NCBI GenBank assembly: GCA_947383875.1
Contig: CANDEX010000068.1
Span: 1-8,574 of the forward strand
Length of the DNA stretch: 8,574 nucleotides
Origin: an uncultured Azospirillum sp.
GTDB lineage: Bacteria; Pseudomonadota; Alphaproteobacteria; RF32; CAG-239
Direction of reading: 5' to 3'
The first letter of the stretch is position 1. Each line of letters starts with the position of its first letter. The notes beneath the pieces were generated by a model that searched no databases, was not told the DNA's origin, and saw only the letters and a program-made list of their open reading frames with translations. Made by a program: the position numbers and the translations under genes. This document shows positions 1 to 5,607 of the stretch, one piece after another.

Positions 1-55
1 CAACTCCGAACCTACGGTTCGAACTCCGTGTTCCAATCCAACTAAAAAAGCCACC
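1..55. repeat. 55-bp direct repeat, left copy
   Basis: This stretch is identical over 55 bases to 158-212, a period of 157 bases. The unit holds a small palindrome (7-12 pairs with 16-21, loop TAC) and ends with the 18 bases that form one arm of the tRNA-Pro terminator hairpin. In this left copy the partner arm is missing, so no terminator forms here. The repeat starts at the window edge and may extend further left. Read on the minus strand it carries a T-arm-like element (ACGG and CCGT around a loop containing GTTCGAA), but no complete tRNA can be folded around it. Confidence 0.9.
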
Positions 56-157
56 TGTGCCACATTCAAAGTTCCTTACAGACAGGCGGATGGTCTTCGG
101 CTGCGCCTCAGTCGTTCCGTAAGGCTCTGACGTCACAAGCTCGTCATCGCCAACTAG
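56..157. other. spacer between repeat copies, no gene seen
   Basis: This 102-base spacer is visibly more GC-rich than the rest of the non-coding DNA here. It holds a short inverted repeat (CCTTAC near 73-78 with GTAAGG near 118-123) and the 11-mer GACAGGCGGAT at 81-91, which also occurs at 241-251 in the 3' part of tRNA-Pro. I see no reading frame with a start and ribosome-binding site. Confidence 0.5.
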
Positions 158-212
158 CAACTCCGAACCTACGGTTCGAACTCCGTGTTCCAATCCAACT
201 AAAAAAGCCACC
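158..212. repeat. 55-bp direct repeat, right copy
   Basis: This is the second copy of the sequence at 1-55, without a mismatch. Its last 18 bases (195-212) are one arm of the perfect inverted repeat that makes the tRNA-Pro terminator. Identity with the left copy stops exactly where the loop of that hairpin begins, so the duplication boundary coincides with the hairpin loop. Confidence 0.9.
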
Positions 213-236
213 CTGACAGGTGGCTTTTTTAGTTGG
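195..236 (-). terminator. perfect-palindrome terminator of tRNA-Pro
   Basis: Positions 195-212 and 219-236 are perfectly complementary over 18 bases around a 6-base loop. Read on the minus strand, a GC-rich stem (GCCACC with GGTGGC) is followed by six T residues directly after the tRNA, the usual form of a Rho-independent terminator. The symmetry also gives a T-run on the plus strand, so it could work in both directions. Positions 234-236 are at the same time the CCA end of the tRNA. Transcripts ending in the T-run would stop before the TGG that mirrors the CCA. Confidence 0.88.
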
Positions 237-310
237 TCGGGACAGGCGGATTCGAACCGTCGGCATCTTGCTCCCAAAGCAAGCGCTCTACCAGGCTGAG
301 CTATGTCCCG
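234..310 (-). tRNA. tRNA-Pro (anticodon UGG), CCA encoded
   Basis: The minus strand folds into a standard cloverleaf. The acceptor stem is CGGGACA with TGTCCCG, the discriminator base is A at 237 and CCA is encoded at 234-236. The D-arm is GCTC/GAGC. The anticodon stem is CTTGC/GCAAG around loop TTTGGGA, placing anticodon TGG at 274-276, and the T-arm carries GTTCGAATC. The C1-G72 pair and A73 are typical of bacterial proline tRNAs. UGG can read CCA and CCG, and often more CCN codons when U34 is modified. The gene is followed immediately by its terminator. Its 5' 19 nt are repeated as a fragment at 503-521. No convincing -35 box was found upstream. Confidence 0.97.
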
Positions 311-366
311 TTTGATAAACTTCTTCTTTCATAATAATAAAAACATCTTGCTTTGCTCGCCCTGTT
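292..366. repeat. 75-bp duplicated tRNA 5' end and leader, copy A
   Basis: Positions 292-366 align with 503-577 at a fixed offset of 211. The first 40 bases, which include the first 19 nt of the tRNA, are identical. Over 75 bases there are five mismatches (332, 347, 355, 359 and 361), all of them transitions. This copy is joined to the intact tRNA-Pro and holds its upstream sequence, including a TATTAT string that might serve as a -10 box; no -35 box is recognisable. Confidence 0.88.
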
Positions 367-502
367 CGTTTGTTAGGCTCACTTCCTTTGCTCTCGCAAA
401 TTTGTTTGCCAACCAAACTTCACCTTTCGTTGAAAAAACTGCCCCCGGCAGCTTTTTCTTCCTCAAGCCCGAAGCAAGCACATTTCGCAACCGGCGTCCG
501 GT
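311..502. other. intervening segment between duplicated tRNA leaders, no confident gene
   Basis: No convincing gene lies here. On the minus strand a frame stays open from about 500 down to a stop at 329-331. From a TTG at 488-490 it could encode 53 residues with a charged, soluble-looking composition, but there is no clear ribosome-binding site and the frame runs through a terminator-like hairpin. The opposite strand is open as well, so open frame alone means little. The right half (about 430-500) is richer in GC than its surroundings. Confidence 0.4.
432..458 (-). terminator. terminator-like hairpin in the intervening segment
   Basis: CTGCC at 439-443 pairs with GGCAG at 447-451 around a 3-base loop. 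The stem is extended by A/T pairs after one mismatch. On the minus strand the stem is followed by six T residues, as in an intrinsic terminator. It lies between the truncated tRNA copy and the intact tRNA-Pro, so it would stop transcription arriving from the radC side if functional. The small GC stem makes its strength uncertain. Confidence 0.45.
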
Positions 503-577
503 CAGGCTGAGCTATGTCCCGTTTGATAAACTTCTTCTTTCACAATAATAAAAACATTTTGCTTTACTCACTCTGTT
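503..577. repeat. 75-bp duplicated tRNA 5' end and leader, copy B (tRNA fragment 503-521)
   Basis: This is the second copy of 292-366. Its first 19 bases are the 5' end of tRNA-Pro (acceptor 5' strand, the two linker bases and the start of the D-arm). Sequence identity to the tRNA then stops, and the D-stem partner, anticodon arm and T-arm are missing, so this is a tRNA fragment and not a gene. It suggests that the locus was partly duplicated, or that an element entered the tRNA and left a rebuilt intact copy on one side. Confidence 0.85.
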
Positions 578-646
578 GAATCACATCGTTTAATTCAACA
601 ACATATGACAACTTACTCAAAATATTTAATTATGCAAGTAAATTCT
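578..646. other. AT-rich gap downstream of radC, no gene seen
   Basis: This AT-rich stretch lies between the radC stop and the duplicated tRNA leader. A 7-bp inverted repeat (575-581 with 593-599, loop of 11) lacks a T-run and is a poor terminator candidate. No strong stop signal for the operon is visible before the hairpin at 432-458. Confidence 0.4.
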
Positions 647-1363
647 TCAACTTTTCACATTATCAATTAAACAATGATCATTAAAGCTGTAATAATTATT
701 CTTTCCGACAATGATATGATCAAGCAATTTAATCCCCACCGCAGCACAAGCAACATTAATTTTACCGGTAATATCCAAATCAGCATGAGATGGAGTCACA
801 TCGCCTGTCGGATGGTTATGAACCAAAACGATAGCCTTAGCTTTATGAACCATTGCCGATTTTATAACTTCTCTGGGATGAATGGCAACTTGATTAACCG
901 TTCCTCGTTGTTGAACCTCCTCACCGGCAACACGCAACTTCGTATCAAGAAAAATAATCCTGAATTCTTCCACATCTTTATGAGCCATAGCAGCACGACA
1001 ATAATCAATCATGACATCATATCTGGACAATACAGATTCATCTTTATTTTTCAAAACATCCCAACAAGAACGAACCGCTGCTTCCCGCACAATACTAAAA
1101 ACAACATACGTCCCTTCTTTAACATACGGAATTTCATACAAAGCCAACGGCGAAGCATTAATAACCTCATTAAAACTGCCAAACTTCGCTAATAATTCTT
1201 TAGCAATAGGTTTAACATCTCTCCGCGGAATAGAAAGTGTCAACAATAATTCCAACATTTCATAATCCGGCATATCATGACCGCCACCCAACAGAAAACG
1301 CTCTTTCAGACGTTCTCTGTGTCCCAGATAATCCGGTTTCTTCACAATATCATTTTTTAACAT
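647..1363 (-). CDS. radC: RadC family JAMM/MPN-domain protein
   Basis: This 238-residue protein has the two-part layout of the RadC (UPF0758) family. A helical N-terminal part (about 10-100) is followed by a C-terminal JAB1/MPN metalloprotease-like domain (about 115-235). The metal-site motif is clear: VHNHPTG at 181-187 (His182, His184) followed by PSHAD at 191-195 (Asp195), with acidic residues in GEEV at 147-150 and the family's LLDHIIVG at 213-220. The family was named for a presumed role in DNA repair, later disputed; its biochemical activity remains poorly defined. The ATG lies two bases after the map stop with no strong Shine-Dalgarno, which suggests translational coupling. It is the last gene of the sfsA-map-radC operon. 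Confidence 0.93.
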   Translation of the reverse strand: MLKNDIVKKPDYLGHRERLKERFLLGGGHDMPDYEMLELLLTLSIPRRDVKPIAKELLAKFGSFNEVINASPLALYEIPYVKEGTYVVFSIVREAAVRSCWDVLKNKDESVLSRYDVMIDYCRAAMAHKDVEEFRIIFLDTKLRVAGEEVQQRGTVNQVAIHPREVIKSAMVHKAKAIVLVHNHPTGDVTPSHADLDITGKINVACAAVGIKLLDHIIVGKNNYYSFNDHCLIDNVKS

Positions 1364-1365
1364 TT

Positions 1366-2175
1366 TTATCCAATTTTATAAGGAGGTCTATCCATACCTT
1401 TAGGTGAAGATGTAAATATCTCATAACCGTCTTTGGTAACCCCTAAAGAATGTTCAAATTGCGCGGATAAAGATTTATCTCTGGTAACGGCAGTCCAACC
1501 GTTTTGCAAAATAATCCCATCAGGACGACCGATATTAATCATCGGCTCAATGGTAAAAATCATTCCCTCTTCCATAACCGGACCGGTTCCTTTGTTAGCT
1601 ATATGCATAACATTCGGCGCATCATGAAAAACCTTTCCGACACCGTGTCCGCAAAACATATCCACCACAGAATATCCATATTTATGCGCATATTCAGCAA
1701 TCACATAACCGATATCGCCGAAATGAGCTCCCGGCTTCACAACATCTATACCGCGCATCATGCATTCATAAGTCACATCACACAAACGCGTCGCCTTCAG
1801 TTTTGGCTTACCGCAATAATACATACGGCTTGTATCGCCATACCAACCGTCCACAATTGCCGTCACATCAATATTCAAAATATCGCCGTCAACCAGCTTG
1901 CGTTCATTATCGGGAATACCGTGACAAATCACATGATTAATAGAAATACAGGTGTTTTTAGGATAACCATGATATCCCATACAAGCGGGAACAGCACCTT
2001 TGGCAACCATAAAATCCCGGCACAAATCATCCAGTTCACCGGTTGTCACCCCAGGTTGAACATAAGACGCAATATAATCGAGGCATTCGGCGGCCACATT
2101 TCCGGCCTTACGCATTCCTGCAAAATCCGCCTTGGAATCATAAATAACGATACCGTCTCTTCTTTTGATAGCCAA
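1366..2175 (-). CDS. map: type I methionine aminopeptidase
   Basis: This cytoplasmic enzyme removes the initiator methionine from new proteins. With a TTG start at 2175 it has 269 residues, close to the usual length of about 264. All metal ligands of the pita-bread fold are present: Asp103 (NIDVT), Asp114 (GDTS), His177 (GHGVG), Glu210 (FTIEPM) and Glu241 (QFEHS). His85 (CHGIP) and His184 are the other active-site histidines. A longer frame opens with a TTG at 2190, but the ribosome-binding sequence AGGAG (2183-2187) lies inside that extension. It sits seven bases before the second TTG, and the resulting MAIK... start resembles known MetAPs. The gene begins 11 bases after the sfsA stop and ends two bases before radC. 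It is almost certainly essential. Confidence 0.96.
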   Translation of the reverse strand: MAIKRRDGIVIYDSKADFAGMRKAGNVAAECLDYIASYVQPGVTTGELDDLCRDFMVAKGAVPACMGYHGYPKNTCISINHVICHGIPDNERKLVDGDILNIDVTAIVDGWYGDTSRMYYCGKPKLKATRLCDVTYECMMRGIDVVKPGAHFGDIGYVIAEYAHKYGYSVVDMFCGHGVGKVFHDAPNVMHIANKGTGPVMEEGMIFTIEPMINIGRPDGIILQNGWTAVTRDKSLSAQFEHSLGVTKDGYEIFTSSPKGMDRPPYKIG

Positions 2176-2182
2176 ATTACTT

Positions 2183-2187
2183 CTCCT
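2183..2187 (-). promoter_or_regulatory. Shine-Dalgarno that fixes the TTG start of map
   Basis: The sequence AGGAG overlaps the last base of the sfsA stop codon (TGA, 2187-2189) and lies seven bases before the TTG at 2173-2175. No in-frame ATG is near. The site therefore argues for a TTG start and for reinitiation by ribosomes finishing sfsA. Confidence 0.75.
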
Positions 2188-2882
2188 CAATATAAAATTT
2201 CTAGTTCTTGAGTTATTTTTACACTCTGGGCATTAATTGTGCAACCATAACCGCAAAATTTTAACCCATTTTTTGCTTCATCAAAAATTTTGGCCGCAGC
2301 AACAGGAGAAATATTCCAAGTAAATTTAATTCCTGCACAATCCATCCGCGGAACAATCAAGACCACTCGTGTTTCATAGCCTTCCATCCGCAGCCTTGAA
2401 AATTCCCGAAACATCTCCATTTCAAAAAAATTAATAAACGACGGAAAAACAACGTTACCATTTTGCTTATTATATATTATAACGGCATACACAAAACATT
2501 TTTCTTCACTATTATTACTAAACACCAAATTAGCATAAGATACACCATCCCCGGCCTCAACACTGCGTAAAGAATCATAAGCGGCAAAATCAACCAACTT
2601 TCCGTCAACAAAAGCTTCTTTCATCAATCGTTCGGTATAAACCGGACTAATCATCACTAAGCCCTCCCCCTTATTAATCATCAGGGTTTCATATTTCAAA
2701 TGACGACCTGTGTCATTGGGCAGCAACCAAACTTCAGCACCGGGAACATACATATTCTGCTTGGCATCCAGCTCAGGACAAAAAGCAGGCACCACCTCAC
2801 CAGAAGCGATTCTGACATCCAAAATCAAATTCTTATAACATTTGATAATTTCACCTTTAACCAAATCAACGGGAAATTCCAT
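2187..2882 (-). CDS. sfsA: SfsA family protein with degenerate nuclease-like active site
   Basis: This 231-residue protein aligns with SfsA (sugar fermentation stimulation protein A) from end to end. Shared points are the MEF start, CYKNLILDV at 15-23, the CP after the first strands, VPGAEVW near 46-52, ERLMKEA at 84-90, YDSLRS at 102-107 and the FP pair at 146-147. SfsA proteins have an N-terminal OB-fold and a C-terminal PD-(D/E)XK-like domain. The residues normally seen there (RxDF, then ExK in the IEVKSVT strand, then FPDA and TxRG) are here YANL (Asn118), a strand with Tyr132 and Val134, FPSF and a hydrophobic segment. The NTGxM motif near residue 38 is also lost. Nuclease-type activity is therefore unlikely. 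The ATG at 2882 follows AGAGG by five bases. The sfsA-map-radC order supports the family call. Confidence 0.85.
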   Translation of the reverse strand: MEFPVDLVKGEIIKCYKNLILDVRIASGEVVPAFCPELDAKQNMYVPGAEVWLLPNDTGRHLKYETLMINKGEGLVMISPVYTERLMKEAFVDGKLVDFAAYDSLRSVEAGDGVSYANLVFSNNSEEKCFVYAVIIYNKQNGNVVFPSFINFFEMEMFREFSRLRMEGYETRVVLIVPRMDCAGIKFTWNISPVAAAKIFDEAKNGLKFCGYGCTINAQSVKITQELEILY

Positions 2883-2902
2883 CAACACCTCTCAATAAAA
2901 AC

Positions 2903-2933
2903 AAATAAAGCATACTCAAAGTATGCTTTATTT
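2903..2933 (-). terminator. hairpin terminator after the RNase J-like gene
   Basis: AAATAAAGCATAC (2903-2915) and its exact complement (2921-2933) form a 13-bp stem with a 5-base loop. On the minus strand it is followed by a T-rich run (about 2897-2908). It begins about 20 bases after the stop of the RNase J-like gene and would end that transcript. Its end is only about 20 bases from the sfsA start. Confidence 0.82.
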
Positions 2934-2937
2934 TCAA
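2909..2937 (-). promoter_or_regulatory. possible sigma70 promoter of the sfsA-map-radC operon
   Basis: On the minus strand TTGAAA (2932-2937) and TATGCT (2909-2914) are separated by exactly 17 bases, matching the -35 and -10 consensus at 5/6 and 4/6. Transcription would start near 2902 and leave a leader of about 20 bases with the AGAGG ribosome-binding site. The boxes lie inside the terminator hairpin of the upstream gene. There is no other room for a promoter between that terminator and sfsA. Confidence 0.5.
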
Positions 2938-2953
2938 TCATAATTCTGCCATA

Positions 2954-4903
2954 TTAACGCTGGCTACCTTTCTGGGCACGAAGAATTTGAATATTATTTT
3001 CCTTACTTCTTGCCTGATCTCTTTGATAAGCGGCAATGGCAGCCATAGCTTTAAGACGTTTTATCTCTTTCTTGCTTAATTTTTCTTTCCCGGCTTTTTC
3101 TTTACCGTATTTGGCTTCTTTAGGAGACAAACGCTGCGGCTTTTCGTCCAAGAGAATATCTTCAGCCGTATCGTCTAGAATATTCTGACTGCTGGATATA
3201 ACCTTTCTTGCATACGGCCCTCTCACCAGCGGTTTGTTTTCAGATTCGCATATTTTTTCCAGCGGCTGATAATTATCGTCAATTTTCCAAAATTCAGTAA
3301 TTCCTTCCGGTGGAATATTAGGATTAGGTTTCAATGGGTTAAAGTAAATATTTTTAGCGGCAATCCACGTCAACGGACGATACGGCTGTGCTTCATTAAC
3401 AGCCAAATTTTTTCCCACTTTCATCACTTCCATATTTTCGGCTAACAAAACCTTTCCGCCACGGCTTTCAATGATTTGTTTGGTATTGTCACACTGTTCC
3501 GGATTACCGTGTATCGGTGTATAAACAGCCTCGGGCGCATACTGATGGATAACATCCACTAAAGCTCCGAGAGCTTTGGCATTAATATGACCGGAATCTT
3601 GCATCGGCACTTGTTCAAAATTGCCGATTTCTCTGTCACAGGGACTTAATACAACTTTAGCCCCTTTTGCAGCAAGTAATTGATACATCTGCGGCCCTGT
3701 TTCGCCGTTGATTTCATCAATAATCCGCTGACGACCGATAACGAGCATATTTTTTCCGGCACGAATGGTCTGATGCAAATCCAATGCAATTCTGGTCGTC
3801 GCCGCCATCGGAATATTTGATAAATCACTGCGATTATGATTATATTCAGTCAGTCCCTGCGCAAAAGCACCGGTAGCCACAACATATTTGCGTTTAACAT
3901 TTTTATCAGCCAAATACTGATCCAGCGTTCCTTTATAAAGCACACCGTCAAATTCCATATAGCCGCTGTCAGTCAAAGCCTGACCAACCAACTGCAGCCA
4001 TTTGCCTTCCAAAAATACCTTTGTCCCTAATTCACGGGCAACCGCCACATCAATCGCAATATTTTGGACACTGCGAGAAATAACCGGAGACAAAATTAAC
4101 GACCGGTCGGAATTCTGTTTAATCACATTTAACGTATTTTCCACTGCTTTATCAAAACCGATGCGGTCTTTGCCATTAGGAACAGTAGATGTTGAATCTA
4201 TTTGAATATTGGTCGTCAACTTTCGTTTCAGCAAATCGGTATAATCATCAAAACTAAAACTCTTACCTACCGGCATATTTTCTTCGACCAGAAAGTCACC
4301 GTTATTGATAATACCGGCATGAGGTTTGCCGCCCAGCTTGGTCAAAGTATGAAATCCCAAAGAACCGACAATACTATGACTGACGATAAACGGTTCAATT
4401 TCCATATCTTGCCCAATAAGAATTTTATCACCGGCATTAATTTTTTCAACAACAGGAGCTTGCAAACCGTTCTGTGCAAAAATCTTACGAATCATACTCT
4501 GACTGAAACCGCTGGCTTTAATCGGCGGCAACTCGTACCCCATACGCACATAACTCATTAATGCACCGATATGATCTTCATGCGCATGCGTCAAACACAA
4601 CATAGCAACCGGCTTCGTCGCTTGAGTCTTTTCGCCCGTATCAGGATCGGTTCTGTCAAAATATTCACTGACATCAGGATAAGCGGCATTAAAACCTGAC
4701 TCATAAGGTGTAAACAAACACCCTAAATCAAACATCACCCGTGTCACATCATTATTTTCAGAGGTATGCTCAATCACACTGCAATTACCGCCGATACGAT
4801 CTTTGTTGACACCGCCGATGAATTCCACCTTGGTACCAGGTTCTGTTTGACGAACGGCAACATTTCGCCAAGACGTCATTTTATTACTTTTTTTATTGGA
4901 CAT
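2954..4903 (-). CDS. rnj: divergent RNase J-like metallo-beta-lactamase/beta-CASP ribonuclease
   Basis: With the ATG at 4903 the protein has 649 residues, longer than the usual RNase J of about 555. The metallo-beta-lactamase motif HAHEDH is at 106-111, His176 (SHSI), Asp203 (NNGDF) and Asp236 (DST) follow, and the beta-CASP histidines are His439 (SGHIN) and His465 (IHGN). The order and spacing match RNase J, which combines endonuclease and 5'-3' exonuclease activity in RNA decay and rRNA maturation. The first loop differs: the common GxxGEIGKN is replaced by GGVNKDRIGGN. The last 100 residues form a low-complexity tail rich in Lys, Arg, Glu and Ala. A longer frame opens at a TTG at 4954, but GGGAGGG (4909-4915) lies six bases before the chosen ATG. 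The gene is divergent from tspO. It could be the cell's only RNase J or a paralogue. Confidence 0.85.
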   Translation of the reverse strand: MSNKKSNKMTSWRNVAVRQTEPGTKVEFIGGVNKDRIGGNCSVIEHTSENNDVTRVMFDLGCLFTPYESGFNAAYPDVSEYFDRTDPDTGEKTQATKPVAMLCLTHAHEDHIGALMSYVRMGYELPPIKASGFSQSMIRKIFAQNGLQAPVVEKINAGDKILIGQDMEIEPFIVSHSIVGSLGFHTLTKLGGKPHAGIINNGDFLVEENMPVGKSFSFDDYTDLLKRKLTTNIQIDSTSTVPNGKDRIGFDKAVENTLNVIKQNSDRSLILSPVISRSVQNIAIDVAVARELGTKVFLEGKWLQLVGQALTDSGYMEFDGVLYKGTLDQYLADKNVKRKYVVATGAFAQGLTEYNHNRSDLSNIPMAATTRIALDLHQTIRAGKNMLVIGRQRIIDEINGETGPQMYQLLAAKGAKVVLSPCDREIGNFEQVPMQDSGHINAKALGALVDVIHQYAPEAVYTPIHGNPEQCDNTKQIIESRGGKVLLAENMEVMKVGKNLAVNEAQPYRPLTWIAAKNIYFNPLKPNPNIPPEGITEFWKIDDNYQPLEKICESENKPLVRGPYARKVISSSQNILDDTAEDILLDEKPQRLSPKEAKYGKEKAGKEKLSKKEIKRLKAMAAIAAYQRDQARSKENNIQILRAQKGSQR

Positions 4904-4931
4904 ATTCGCCCTCCCGATTGTTGAATTACTA

Positions 4932-4962
4932 AATATAAAACACATTTTCGACAAAATATCAA
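4932..4962 (-). promoter_or_regulatory. possible promoter of the RNase J-like gene
   Basis: On the minus strand TTGATA (4957-4962) is followed by TATATT (4932-4937) with a 19-base spacer; TTATAT with an 18-base spacer is also possible. The start would lie near 4925, giving a leader of about 22 bases that contains the strong ribosome-binding site. The spacer is longer than ideal. Confidence 0.4.
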
Positions 4963-4976
4963 GAATTTTTTATAAA
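4948..4976 (+). promoter_or_regulatory. possible sigma70 promoter of tspO
   Basis: TCGACA (4948-4953) and TATAAA (4971-4976) are each one base from consensus and are separated by 17 bases. Transcription would begin near 4983, giving a leader of about 65 bases before the tspO ATG. The element overlaps the candidate promoter on the other strand, so the two transcription units may compete for RNA polymerase. Confidence 0.6.
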
Positions 4977-5047
4977 TTTCGTCATCTTTATCTCTTGAAA
5001 TTTACAAAAGAACGAATATGTCACAATCAAAGGAAAGGAAAAACACC

Positions 5048-5530
5048 ATGAAAAATGCAGCAAAATTCTTATACAGCGTAATTCTGGTCGGCGTCACCGC
5101 TTGGCTTTGCAGTTATTTTACCCGTTTCGGTATAGATAACTGGTACACTGCATTAGAAAAGCCGGCAGGAACTCCTCCCAATGAAGTTTTTGCCCCTGTA
5201 TGGAGTCTGGTCTATGGTTTACTGATTATGTCTTTTTATCTGGTTCTGACAACACCGTCACCTTTACGTCGCCCGGCCAGACAGCTTTTTGCCGCACAGT
5301 TATTCCTGCAAATAATCTGGTGTATTTTATTCTTCTATGAGGGAATGCTGGGTGCTGCTTTAGGTGTCATTATTCTGCTGGATATAGTCGTTTGGAAAAT
5401 GATAAGCATTTTCGGACAAATCAAACAGCTTGCAGGCTACCTCAACTACCCTTATCTGCTATGGCTGTGCTATGCAACCTATCTTAACTTCATTTTCATG
5501 TATGCCCAAGGTGCCATTGTTGAATTTTAA
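5048..5530 (+). CDS. tspO: TspO/MBR family integral membrane protein
   Basis: This 160-residue protein has the length and the five hydrophobic membrane segments of the TspO/peripheral benzodiazepine receptor family, roughly at 7-24, 46-67, 79-98, 101-120 and 134-153. Family signatures are WYTALEKP at 32-39, PP at 43-44, FAPVW at 48-52, a Trp-rich third helix (Trp91), Asp112 in helix 4, and PYLLW and TYLNF at 135-148. TspO proteins bind porphyrins and other tetrapyrroles, and in some bacteria affect pigment or stress responses; their exact job is debated. A frame-matched ATG lies at 5018, but the strong ribosome-binding site AGGAAAGGA (5031-5039) sits eight bases before the ATG at 5048, so the shorter form is preferred. 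alaS follows after 77 bases without an obvious terminator. Confidence 0.94.
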   Translation: MKNAAKFLYSVILVGVTAWLCSYFTRFGIDNWYTALEKPAGTPPNEVFAPVWSLVYGLLIMSFYLVLTTPSPLRRPARQLFAAQLFLQIIWCILFFYEGMLGAALGVIILLDIVVWKMISIFGQIKQLAGYLNYPYLLWLCYATYLNFIFMYAQGAIVEF

Positions 5531-5607
5531 TAAAAATTTACTGGACTCTTAACCCAAAATAATCTAAAAAAAACAAAGTTTAAAATATAGATTTTTGGGA
5601 AAATGAA
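5531..5607 (+). other. tspO-alaS gap, no terminator seen
   Basis: This 77-base AT-rich gap shows no hairpin with a T-run and no riboswitch or T-box-like structure. A weak promoter-like pair (TTTACT, 17 bases, TAATCT) is present but poorly matched. GGGA at 5597-5600, seven bases before the alaS ATG, is the only ribosome-binding candidate. alaS may be read from the tspO promoter or from a weak promoter of its own. Confidence 0.4.

Noticed and set aside
7..35. A tRNA 3' half suggested by the GGTTCGAAC string in the 55-base repeat
   Set aside because: The stem around it gives only four pairs with an 8-base loop, and no acceptor stem, anticodon arm or CCA in the right place can be built.
1..212. 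CRISPR array
   Set aside because: There are only two copies, a repeat of 55 bases with a 102-base spacer, no third unit visible and no cas genes.
503..521. Second tRNA-Pro gene
   Set aside because: Only the first 19 nt match. No anticodon arm, T-arm or acceptor partner follows, so it is a fragment.
303..548. Plus-strand open frame of 81 codons overlapping the tRNA leader and the duplicated segment
   Set aside because: It starts inside the tRNA gene, has no ribosome-binding site, runs through both copies of the duplicated leader and a terminator-like hairpin, and has a Phe/Leu-rich composition typical of non-coding AT-rich DNA.
575..599. Terminator of the radC operon
   Set aside because: The inverted repeat is only 7 bp with an 11-base loop, A/T-rich and without a T-run on the minus strand.
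674..2211. Long plus-strand open frames opposite radC and map (for example 674-1192 and 1504-2211)
   Set aside because: They mirror strongly conserved minus-strand genes, have His/Ile/Asn-rich composition with no recognisable domains, and lack ribosome-binding sites.
5536..5570. alaS promoter (TTTACT, 17 bases, TAATCT)
   Set aside because: The boxes match consensus at only 4/6 and 3/6, which is not better than expected by chance in such AT-rich DNA.
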